Both the position numbers and the translations under genes were made by a program. Positions 6,731 through 12,860 of a stretch of DNA of 24,703 nucleotides are shown here, one piece after another; the stretch's first letter is position 1; every line of letters starts with the position of its first letter. The DNA comes from CAZOGW01 sp964579415 (GTDB taxonomy: Bacteria > Actinomycetota > Acidimicrobiia > Spongiisociales > UBA5794), in NCBI GenBank assembly GCA_964579415.1, contig CAZOGW010000037.1, positions 1 to 24,703 of the forward strand, given 5' to 3'. The notes beneath the pieces are model-generated. The model did no database searches, was not told the origin of the DNA, and saw only the letters and a program-made list of their open reading frames with translations.

Positions 6731-6760
6731 AGTGTAACGCACCCACCACCCGCTGTCGAA
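6731..6760 (-). promoter_or_regulatory. pheS: Promoter of the pheS leader
   Basis: On the minus strand TCGACA (6754-6759, five of six to TTGACA) and TACACT (6731-6736, four of six) are 17 nt apart. Transcription would begin at or near the leader ORF ATG (6722). It lies within the gap after the methyltransferase stop, so pheST is not solely dependent on the infC promoter. Confidence 0.55.
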
Positions 6761-6767
6761 GGTCGGC

Positions 6768-6877
6768 GAACCCAGGGTTCCACAGGACGCTCAGCGTCGT
6801 CCACAGCCCGAACTTCGAGCGGCATTGTGAACCCAGGGTTCCACAGGACGCTCAGCGTCGTCTTGAACCCTGGGTTC
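6768..6877. repeat. Intergenic GAACCC(A/T)GGGTTC repeat cluster
   Basis: Two identical 34-bp copies (6768-6801 and 6829-6862) begin GAACCCAGGGTTC, a palindrome apart from its central base, and contain ACGCTCAGCGT, a second small palindrome. A third GAACCCTGGGTTC core, in inverted form, follows at 6865-6877. The unit resembles REP-type or eroded mobile palindromic elements. The second copy supplies the stop codon of the RNA methyltransferase. Confidence 0.85.
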
Positions 6878-7649
6878 CGGACGGTGGGTGGTGGCGTGAC
6901 GAGAGGACGTAGAGGGCGATGCCGGCAGCGACGGCGGCGTTGAGGCTCTCCACAGCGCCCGGCATGGGGATGGTGACGGGCGTCGCCGCCCGGCCCACAT
7001 CGGCGGGGAGGCCGTGGGCCTCGTTGCCCACGAGGAGCGCGACCAGGCCCGCATCGGCCGCGACGTGGGCGAGATCTTCTCCCCCGCCGGCGACGAGGGC
7101 CAGCGGGGTGAGCCCGGCGTCGCCAAGCGCCCCAACGGCGTCGGCACCGAGGCGGGTGACGGGAACGCCGAACTGCGTGGCCGCCGCGGCCCGGATGACG
7201 CCGGGCGCCCAGATGTCTGCCCCTCCCACGGTGGCGACGGCGAAACCGAAGGCGGCTGCGCTGCGGACGACGGCACCGGCGTTGCCCGGTTCGGAGACTT
7301 CCCACAGCACCACCGTGTCGGTTCCGGTGAGAGGTACCGGATCCGGGATCTTCACCACGCCGATGGGGCCACGCGGTGTGCGCGTACCCGAGAGGGCGCC
7401 GAGCACCGCTTCGTTGACCCAGATCGGCTCCCTGCCGCAGGATGCGGCGACGCGTCCTGCCTCCGGGTCTCCGGGGCGGGCGTAGATCTCGTGGACGATG
7501 GCGCCGGCGGCCGCGGCGTCGGCGAGCTGGTGTGGCCCTTCGACGAGGGTGCGACCCGAGTCACGCCGCCGCCGGGCATCGTGAAGGCGGCGCGCCTCCA
7601 CGACCCCGGGGTTGCGGACGGATGTGACGACCCGGGACGGGCCGGGCAT
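6852..7649 (-). CDS. SpoU/TrmH-family RNA 2'-O-methyltransferase (TsnR-like)
   Basis: This 265-residue protein is a SPOUT-fold methyltransferase that would transfer a methyl group from SAM to a ribose of rRNA or tRNA. The N-terminal ~95 residues are a SpoU substrate-binding-like domain (VRNPGVVEARRLHDAR...). The catalytic domain has motif 1 (EPGNAGAVVRSAAAFGF), motif 2 (ALLVGNEAHGLP) and motif 3 (IPMPGAVESLNAAVAAGIALY). The start ATG overlaps the rplT stop by one base (TGATG, 7647-7651). In mycobacteria tsnR occupies this same place after rplT. The last ~15 residues, SSRHHPPSGTQGSRRR, run past the usual family end into the intergenic repeat, where the TGA lies. The exact target nucleotide cannot be told from sequence. 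Confidence 0.93.
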   Translation of the reverse strand: MPGPSRVVTSVRNPGVVEARRLHDARRRRDSGRTLVEGPHQLADAAAAGAIVHEIYARPGDPEAGRVAASCGREPIWVNEAVLGALSGTRTPRGPIGVVKIPDPVPLTGTDTVVLWEVSEPGNAGAVVRSAAAFGFAVATVGGADIWAPGVIRAAAATQFGVPVTRLGADAVGALGDAGLTPLALVAGGGEDLAHVAADAGLVALLVGNEAHGLPADVGRAATPVTIPMPGAVESLNAAVAAGIALYVLSSRHHPPSGTQGSRRR

Positions 7650-8020
7650 CAGTTGGCGGCGGTCTCGCTGGCCGCCTCGGTGGCGACCACGACGAGGGCG
7701 GCGAATGCCTCGGCGTCGTTGACGGCCATCTCGGCGAGCATCTTGCGGTCGATCTCCACACCGGCCGCCTTGAGACCGGCCATCATCTGGGAGTAGGTAC
7801 TCCCGTTGAGGCGGGCGGCAGCATTGATGCGGGTGATCCACAGGCGACGGAAGTCACCCTTGCGGGCGCGCCGATCGCGATAGGCGTACTGCATCGAGTG
7901 CATCGTCTGCTCACGAGCAGTGCGATAGCGGCGGCTACGTGCCCCTGTATAACCGGAGGCCCGATCGAGGACCTTCCTGCGCTTCTTGCGCGCGTTCACG
8001 CTGCGTTTGACTCTCGCCAT
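7649..8020 (-). CDS. rplT: 50S ribosomal protein L20
   Basis: This 123-residue protein begins MARVKRSVNARKKRRKVLDR and has the L20 hallmarks YRDRRARKGDFRRLWI and INAAARLNGSTYSQMM. L20 is an early 50S assembly protein binding 23S rRNA domain II, and represses its own operon in several bacteria. A strong AGGAGG lies 6 nt before the ATG. An Ala-rich tail (ALVVVATEAASETAAN) is typical of actinobacteria. It follows rpmI by 10 nt and overlaps the methyltransferase by one base. Confidence 0.99.
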   Translation of the reverse strand: MARVKRSVNARKKRRKVLDRASGYTGARSRRYRTAREQTMHSMQYAYRDRRARKGDFRRLWITRINAAARLNGSTYSQMMAGLKAAGVEIDRKMLAEMAVNDAEAFAALVVVATEAASETAAN

Positions 8021-8030
8021 GAGTGTCCTC

Positions 8031-8225
8031 CTACCTTCCCAGCAGGCGTGCGGCCCGCCTGGCGGTGCCGCCGCTGAGGACGGCGCTGCCGTTCACCCTG
8101 CGCCACCGCTTGGCGCTCTTCTTGTGGCGGTTGTGGCCGCGCCATGCCCTGTCGTGCGAGATCTTGCCGGATCCCGTCACCCGCATACGCTTGGCCGCAC
8201 CCTTGTGCGTCTTCTGTTTCGGCAC
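8031..8225 (-). CDS. rpmI: 50S ribosomal protein L35
   Basis: This 64-residue basic protein begins MPKQKTHKGAAKRMRVTGSGK and ends in RRAARLLGR, the standard L35 pattern. It starts with GTG (8223-8225), preceded at 9 nt by GGAG. It is the middle gene of the conserved infC-rpmI-rplT operon. A strong hairpin in the infC-rpmI gap could be an operator or processing site. Confidence 0.98.
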   Translation of the reverse strand: MPKQKTHKGAAKRMRVTGSGKISHDRAWRGHNRHKKSAKRWRRVNGSAVLSGGTARRAARLLGR

Positions 8226-8259
8226 GTTGTCACGCTCCTGTATGACGACCTCGCCCGGC

Positions 8260-8285
8260 CCCGGTCACTCCACCCGGTGACCGGG
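8260..8285 (-). promoter_or_regulatory. Hairpin in the infC-rpmI gap
   Basis: A perfect 9-bp stem (minus strand CCCGGTCAC / GTGACCGGG) with an 8-nt loop lies between the infC stop (8293) and the rpmI start (8225). No T-tract follows, so it is not an obvious terminator. In E. coli and Bacillus, L20 controls this operon through RNA structures; this is a candidate equivalent. Confidence 0.5.
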
Positions 8286-8292
8286 CGGGTGG

Positions 8293-8994
8293 CTACTCGT
8301 CGGTGTCGGGCAGCTGGCCGGCCGTCGCCGGTTCCTCCACAGCCTGATCGGTGGAGTCCTCCGCGGGTACGGTGGATTCCCCGACCGGCTCGACGGCTGT
8401 GTCGCCTACCGCTTCACCGGCTGTGTCATCTGCCGGTTCACCGGCTGTGTCGTCGTTGTCTCTGTTCCTGCGGTCCCGGGTGACCTTCTTGCTCGGTGCG
8501 AGAACCATCGTCATCTGACGATTGTCCATCCGTGGCGCCGCCTCGATGACGGCGAGTTCGCCGACGATCTCTGCGAGCCGGTCCAGGATCTCCTTCCCGA
8601 TCTCGGGATGGGTGACCTCACGGCCACGGAACCTCATGGTCACCTTCACCTTGTCGCCCTCGCCGAGGAACCGCTCCACCCGCTTACGCTTCACGTCGAA
8701 GTCGTTCTGCGAGATCTTGGGGCGGAACTGCACCTCTTTGATGACGGTCCGGACCTGGTTCTTCCGGGCTTCGCGTGCCCGGATGGACTGCTCGTACTTG
8801 TACTTCCCGTAATCCATCATGCGGACGACGGGGGGACGAGCGTCGGGCGCGACCTCGACGAGGTCGAGCCCCAGTTGGTCGGCGAGCCACCGTGCCTCTT
8901 CGATGGACTTGAGACCGATCTGACCGCCATCGGGGTCGACCAGCCTCACTTCCCTGGCTCGGATGCGCTCGTTGACCCGTGGTTCTCTCGAAAT
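8293..8994 (-). CDS. infC: Translation initiation factor IF-3 (ATT start)
   Basis: This 233-residue IF3 binds the 30S subunit, prevents premature 50S joining and checks the start codon. The N-domain (about 5-75; RVNERIRAREVRLVD ... YGKYKYEQ) and C-domain (about 82-168; FRPKISQNDFDVKRKRVERFL, FRGREVTHPEIGKEIL) are complete. No ATG, GTG or TTG occurs at the family N-terminus; an ATT at 8992-8994 sits 7 nt after GGGAGG. This is the rare-start arrangement that lets IF3 repress its own synthesis in E. coli and others. After about residue 171 comes a ~60-residue acidic tail with imperfect DTAGEP/DTAGEA/DTAVEP repeats, absent from minimal IF3. The gene heads the infC-rpmI-rplT operon behind a terminator-containing leader. 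Confidence 0.97.
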   Translation of the reverse strand: MSREPRVNERIRAREVRLVDPDGGQIGLKSIEEARWLADQLGLDLVEVAPDARPPVVRMMDYGKYKYEQSIRAREARKNQVRTVIKEVQFRPKISQNDFDVKRKRVERFLGEGDKVKVTMRFRGREVTHPEIGKEILDRLAEIVGELAVIEAAPRMDNRQMTMVLAPSKKVTRDRRNRDNDDTAGEPADDTAGEAVGDTAVEPVGESTVPAEDSTDQAVEEPATAGQLPDTDE

Positions 8995-9068
8995 GTCGGT
9001 ACCTCCCGGGTACGTTCGTGGCTCGTGCCGACACCGGCGACGGGTCCCGTCACATCCCGGACCGGGAT

Positions 9069-9098
9069 GCAAAAGAGGGCAGCACACAAGGTGCTGCC
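9069..9098 (-). terminator. Attenuator terminator in the infC leader
   Basis: On the minus strand GGCAGCAC and GTGCTGCC form a perfect 8-bp stem with loop CTTGT, followed by CTCTTTTGC: a classic intrinsic terminator ~75 nt before infC. Upstream in the same leader, GCTGCC (9146-9151) can pair with the 5' arm and AAGAGGG (9155-9161) can pair with CCCTCTT of the 3' arm and T-tract (9073-9079). These give mutually exclusive structures and point to regulated read-through. Confidence 0.75.
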
Positions 9099-9182
9099 AC
9101 TCGGGTACTCGACCGCGGCGCACCTGGAACGGTGGCCGGGTGGGAGGCAGCGCCCCCTCTTGGGTGTCGGTTGTAGTGGGTG

Positions 9183-9188
9183 AGTATA
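9183..9188 (-). promoter_or_regulatory. infC: -10 box of the infC operon promoter
   Basis: TATACT on the minus strand matches five of six positions of the consensus. It would start a leader of ~180 nt that includes the attenuator. The -35 region is weak (TACCTC at 17 nt). Confidence 0.5.
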
Positions 9189-9223
9189 GCTTTCGCCGGG
9201 GCTGAGAGGTAGCTCGGAGCGGC

Positions 9224-9285
9224 AAGGTACTCGGTACTTGGTAGTACGCGATACATAGTACCTAGTACGTAGTACTTAGTACCTT
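9224..9285. repeat. TAGTAC-type repeat block after ribH
   Basis: Sixty-two bases made almost entirely of GTAC/TAGTAC units (seven GTAC words plus GATAC) with outer inverted ends AAGGTACT and AGTACCTT. It begins 2 nt past the ribH stop codon and ends ~35 nt before the infC -10. It could fold into alternative hairpins and end the rib operon. It is related in style to 6548-6581 and 15425-15441. Confidence 0.8.
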
Positions 9286-9287
9286 CT

Positions 9288-9755
9288 TCAGTTCCCGATC
9301 TCGCGGAGGGTGAGCGCGGTCCTCACCGCCGCCTCCGCTGCCTCGGCGCCCTTGTTGTGGGGGCCGAGGGTGCTGCGAGCGCGGGCGTGGTCGGGGTCCC
9401 TCACCGTGAGCACACCGAAGGCGACCGGCTTGCCGGTCTCCAGCATGACCTGCATCAGGCCCTCCGAGGTGCGGTGGGCGACGTGTTCGTAGTGGTCGGT
9501 GTCCCCCTCGATCACCGCGCCCAGCGCCACCACGGCATCGTGACGGCGGGCCAGCGCCCGGGCCAGGAGCGGCAGCTCGAAGGATCCCGGGGCGGGAACC
9601 ACGGTGGGGTCGGCAACCCCGGCGGCAGCCAGCCAGGCGAGTGCACCGGCGAGGAGACCACCGGTGACCTCCTCGTTGAAGGTGGCGTGGACCACGGCCA
9701 CCGTCAGGCCGGCGGCGTCGGGGAACCCTTCCCCGCCCGGGGTGTCGATCCTCAT
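9288..9755 (-). CDS. ribH: 6,7-dimethyl-8-ribityllumazine synthase
   Basis: This 155-residue enzyme condenses 5-amino-6-ribitylaminouracil with 3,4-dihydroxybutanone-4-phosphate to give lumazine, the direct precursor of riboflavin. Visible signatures are ATFNEEV, APGSFELP, GAVIEGDTDHYEHVA with the catalytic His, FGVLTV and NKGAEAAEAA. The length is normal for icosahedral or pentameric enzymes. The ATG lies in ATGA (9752-9755), which also ends ribBA, so the two are coupled. It is the last gene of the FMN-riboswitch-controlled rib operon. Confidence 0.98.
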   Translation of the reverse strand: MRIDTPGGEGFPDAAGLTVAVVHATFNEEVTGGLLAGALAWLAAAGVADPTVVPAPGSFELPLLARALARRHDAVVALGAVIEGDTDHYEHVAHRTSEGLMQVMLETGKPVAFGVLTVRDPDHARARSTLGPHNKGAEAAEAAVRTALTLREIGN

Positions 9756-10960
9756 TCCATCTCCCCGAAGAGGTGGCCCAGCTTGGAGCGCTTGGTCGCC
9801 AGGTAGGAGGCGTTGTCGGGGCCGATGCCGGCGACGAGGGGAACCCGTTCGGAGACGGTGATGCCGAAGCGACGCAACTGGTGCTCCTTCTCCGGGTTGT
9901 TGGTCATCAGCCGGACGCTGGACACCTTGAGAGCGGCCAATACCTGGGCATCGACGGCAAACGATCGCAGATCGGGTTCGAAACCGAGGGCCCGGTTCGC
10001 CTCGACGGTGTCGTGCCCGTCATCCTGGAGCCGGTAGGCGGACAGTTTGTTCATCAGCCCGATCCCACGCCCCTCGTGCGCCGGGTTGTACACCAGGATG
10101 CCCCGCCCCTCGGTGGCGATCCGCTGCAGGGCGGCGTGGAGTTGGGCCCGGCAGTCGCAGCGCAGCGATCCCAGCACGTCGCCGGTGAAGCACGCCGAGT
10201 GCACCCGGGTGAGGACATCGTCGACGCCGGCCACGTCACCCATCACCACCGCGACGTGGTCGGAACCGTCGATGGTCGACCGGAATCCGACGGCGCGGAA
10301 GTCACCGAACTCGGTCGGTAGATGGGCGTCGGCCTCCTTGCGCACCAACGACTCGTTGGCCCAGCGGTGGTCGACGATCTCGGCGATGGAGAGCACCGGG
10401 ATGTCGTGCTCGGCGGCGAACTCGACAAGGCGGCGTCCCCTCATCATGGTGCCATCGTCCTCCACCAACTCACAGAGCACGCCCACCTCGGTGAGGCCGG
10501 CCATGTGCAGCAGGTCGACGGTGGCCTCGGTGTGGCCGGGTCGAACCAGCACGCCGCCGGGCGTGTAGCGCAGCGGGAACACGTGGCCGGGGCGGGCGAA
10601 GTCGGGCGGTCCGTAGCGGCCGTCGGCCAGTGCCCGGATAGTGGCGCTGCGGTCGGGGGCGGAGATTCCCGTGGTGGTTCCGTGCACCAGGTCCACCGAG
10701 ATGGTGAAGGCGGTGCGGAACGACTCGCTGTTCTGCTGCACCATGAGGGGCAGGCCCAACTCGTCGAGGCGTCCGCCGTGCATGGGAACGCAGAGCAGGC
10801 CGCTGGTGTGGCGCACCATGAAGGCGATGCGCTCCGGCGTGGCCATTCCGGCGGCGAGGACGAGATCGCCTTCGTTCTCGCGGTGCTCGTCGTCCACCAC
10901 CAGGACGAACTCTCCCGCCGTCAGCGCATCGAGCGCGCGCGATATGGCCTCGGCTGTCAT
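9752..10960 (-). CDS. ribBA: Bifunctional DHBP synthase / GTP cyclohydrolase II
   Basis: This 402-residue fusion supplies both branches of riboflavin synthesis. The N-terminal DHBP synthase (about 1-200) has DDEHRENEGDL, RPGHVFPL and RPGHTEATVDL for ribulose-5-phosphate conversion. The C-terminal GTP cyclohydrolase II (about 205-400) has RVHSACFTGDVLGSLRCDC, supplying the three zinc cysteines, EGRGIGLMNKLSAY and DTVEANRALGF. The motif usually written Y-x-R-x-(H/Q)EGRGIGL reads YNPAHEGRGIGL, so an Arg near the active site is replaced by Pro. It is coupled by ATGA to ribE (10957-10960) and to ribH (9752-9755). Confidence 0.97.
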   Translation of the reverse strand: MTAEAISRALDALTAGEFVLVVDDEHRENEGDLVLAAGMATPERIAFMVRHTSGLLCVPMHGGRLDELGLPLMVQQNSESFRTAFTISVDLVHGTTTGISAPDRSATIRALADGRYGPPDFARPGHVFPLRYTPGGVLVRPGHTEATVDLLHMAGLTEVGVLCELVEDDGTMMRGRRLVEFAAEHDIPVLSIAEIVDHRWANESLVRKEADAHLPTEFGDFRAVGFRSTIDGSDHVAVVMGDVAGVDDVLTRVHSACFTGDVLGSLRCDCRAQLHAALQRIATEGRGILVYNPAHEGRGIGLMNKLSAYRLQDDGHDTVEANRALGFEPDLRSFAVDAQVLAALKVSSVRLMTNNPEKEHQLRRFGITVSERVPLVAGIGPDNASYLATKRSKLGHLFGEME

Positions 10961-11580
10961 CGTCCCTCCCCTGCGGCCACGCTCTCCAGGTAGCGGGCCA
11001 CATACTTGGCGAGCACGTCGGTCTCGACGTTGACCGTGTCACCCTCGCTCCGGGCGCCGAGGACCGTTACGGCGAGGGTGTGCGGGATGAGCACCACCTC
11101 GCACCAGGCCTCACCGGTGCCTGCCGGCGAGACGGCGGTGACGGTGAGGCTGGCGCCGTCCAGCGTGACCGAGCCCTTCTCCACCAGGTAGGGCACCAGA
11201 CCGGCAGGAACTCCTACCCGGACCCGGCGGGCGGCGCCTTCGGGAGAGATGGAAAGGACGGTGCCGGTGGCGTCGACGTGGCCCTGGACGATGTGGCCGT
11301 CGAAGCGGCCGTGGCCCGCCAGGGGGCGTTCCAGGTCGACGGAGTCCCCCACGGTGAGCTCACCCAGGTTGGTCCGGTCGAGCGATTCCTGCACAACGTC
11401 GACGGTCACGGAGGAGGCGTCGATGGCGACTGCGGTGAGGCAGGCGCCGTTGACAGCCAGCGAGTCTCCGATCGCCATGTCCGCCGACGTGGTGGGCGCC
11501 TCGATGGTGAGGCGCCTTCCGGTGGGTGTGGGTGTGGACGAGACCACGGTGCCCAGTTCGGTGACGATCCCGGTGAACAT
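10957..11580 (-). CDS. ribE: Riboflavin synthase (alpha chain)
   Basis: This 207-residue enzyme dismutates two lumazines to riboflavin and the pyrimidine precursor; it is called ribC in some species. It has the canonical N-terminus MFTGIVTELG and two tandem lumazine-binding barrels (about 1-95 and 96-190), each with the expected signature: GDSLAVNGACLTAV and RFDGHIVQGHVDATG, then GSVTLDGASLTV. I place the start at the ATG giving MFTGI, overlapping the ribD stop by one base (TGATG); a GTG one codon upstream is possible. It is joined to ribBA by ATGA. Confidence 0.97.
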   Translation of the reverse strand: MFTGIVTELGTVVSSTPTPTGRRLTIEAPTTSADMAIGDSLAVNGACLTAVAIDASSVTVDVVQESLDRTNLGELTVGDSVDLERPLAGHGRFDGHIVQGHVDATGTVLSISPEGAARRVRVGVPAGLVPYLVEKGSVTLDGASLTVTAVSPAGTGEAWCEVVLIPHTLAVTVLGARSEGDTVNVETDVLAKYVARYLESVAAGEGR

Positions 11581-12674
11581 CACGCCACCTGCCGCGCCGG
11601 ACGGGCCACCAGGCGGACGTCGGGGCCGACCATGGTCAGGTCCTCGATGACGACGGGGAGGCCGTCAGCCAGGGTGGCGAAGCTGCCGCCGAGGGCGGGC
11701 CGGCCCATCCCGCCGCCGAGGAGCGCCCCGTAGTAGAGGACGAAGCGGTCGGCGAGTCCGGCGGCGACGAAGGCCGAGGCCAGGGTGGGCCCACCCTCCA
11801 CCAGCACGGTGAGCACGCCACGGCTTCCCAGGTCCTCGAGCACGGCATTCAGGTCGAGCCGATCACCGCCCCCGATCACCACCGAGTCGACGGGGGGAAG
11901 CTCCCGGTGGGTGCCGGTGTAGACCAGCGCATCCCGGCTCCACAGGCGCGCCGAGGCGGGTAGCTCTCCCCCACCGGCTATCACCACGGGGCGGGGCTGG
12001 GGACCGTCGAAGCCTTCGAGGCGGACGTCGAGGCGGGGGTCGTCGGCGCGCAGGGTGCCGGCGCCCACGATCACCGCATCGGACCCGGCCCGCAGCCGGT
12101 GGGCGTCGCGGCGCGCCTCGATTCCGGTGATCCACTGCGAGGTGCCGTCGGCTGCGGCGGCCTGGCCGTCCAGAGTGGCGGCCAGCTTCACCGTGGTCAG
12201 GGGGCGCCCGGTGCGGCGGTGGTGGAAGTAGCCCGGGTCGACCTCCTCCACCACGGACGGGTCGGGGACCACGTCGACGGCGATCCCGGCGGCGCGCAGC
12301 CGCTCGATGCCCCGACCCGAGACGCGGGTGTCGGGGTCGACGGCTCCGACGACGACACGGGCTACGCCGGAGGCGATCACGGCATCCGTGCACGGAGGGG
12401 TGTGGCCGTGGTGGCTACAAGGTTCCAGGGTGACGAAGAGGGTGCTACCGGCGGCCCGGCCACCGGCTTCCGCCAGGGCGATGACCTCTGCGTGGGGCTC
12501 CCCCGCCCTCTCGTGGGCCCCGCAACCGGCGACACTCCCGCCGGCGTCGATCACTACGGCGCCGACACGGGGGTTGGGGTGCGGGTGGGTGGCACGAGCC
12601 AGGTCCATGGCATGCGCCATGGCGGTGACGGCGTCAGGTGACGCCTCTCGGTTGTGGTCGCGTATGCACGCCAC
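11580..12674 (-). CDS. ribD: Bifunctional riboflavin deaminase/reductase RibD
   Basis: This 364-residue enzyme deaminates then reduces the first pyrimidine intermediate of the pathway. The N-terminal deaminase (about 15-150) has HPNPRVGAVV, the zinc ligands in PHAEVIAL and PCSHHGHTPPC, and DPDTRVSGRGIERLRAAGI. The C-terminal reductase (about 155-364) has VKLAATLDGQAA and LVEGGPTLASAF. In-frame ATGs at 12707 and 12695 lie within the riboswitch, so I choose GTG at 12672-12674, which has GGAGAAGGGG 8 nt upstream; ATG at 12620 has no ribosome site. It heads the operon ribD-ribE-ribBA-ribH. Confidence 0.95.
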   Translation of the reverse strand: MACIRDHNREASPDAVTAMAHAMDLARATHPHPNPRVGAVVIDAGGSVAGCGAHERAGEPHAEVIALAEAGGRAAGSTLFVTLEPCSHHGHTPPCTDAVIASGVARVVVGAVDPDTRVSGRGIERLRAAGIAVDVVPDPSVVEEVDPGYFHHRRTGRPLTTVKLAATLDGQAAAADGTSQWITGIEARRDAHRLRAGSDAVIVGAGTLRADDPRLDVRLEGFDGPQPRPVVIAGGGELPASARLWSRDALVYTGTHRELPPVDSVVIGGGDRLDLNAVLEDLGSRGVLTVLVEGGPTLASAFVAAGLADRFVLYYGALLGGGMGRPALGGSFATLADGLPVVIEDLTMVGPDVRLVARPARQVA

Positions 12675-12685
12675 GGTCGAAGCCC

Positions 12686-12794
12686 CTTCTCCCATCCAGA
12701 CTCTCACTGTCGGTCCCGGAGTTCCACCGGGTCCACCCCGTTAGGGGGTCGCGGGCTTTCACCGCCGGTCGGGAATTGCACCCTGCCCTGAAGA
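12686..12794 (-). ncRNA. FMN riboswitch (RFN element)
   Basis: The minus strand shows the conserved RFN blocks in order: TCTTCAGGGCAGGGTG, CCGACCGGCGGT, AAAGCCCGCGA, a variable stem (CCCCCTAACGGGG), GGACCCGGTGGAACTCCGGG, CCGACAGTGAGAGTC and GATGGGAGAAG. FMN binding would shut down the rib operon. The 3' strand of the closing helix (GGAGAAG) merges with the ribosome site of the ribD GTG start 8-12 nt on, and no terminator follows, so control is probably at translation initiation. Confidence 0.98.
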
Positions 12795-12812
12795 GGGATA
12801 TGTCTGGGCAGC

Positions 12813-12818
12813 AGGATA
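12813..12818 (-). promoter_or_regulatory. Possible -10 box of the rib operon
   Basis: TATCCT on the minus strand lies ~19 nt upstream of the RFN element, a suitable distance for transcription to start just before it. No convincing -35 is visible. Confidence 0.3.
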
Positions 12819-12860
12819 GCGGAGAGCGCTAGAGGCTTCGTCGCTGCGACAAGTACCTGT

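Noticed and set aside
12675..12707. ribD starting at in-frame ATGs at 12707 or 12695
   Set aside because: Both lie within the conserved 3' part of the FMN riboswitch and would not be preceded by a ribosome site.
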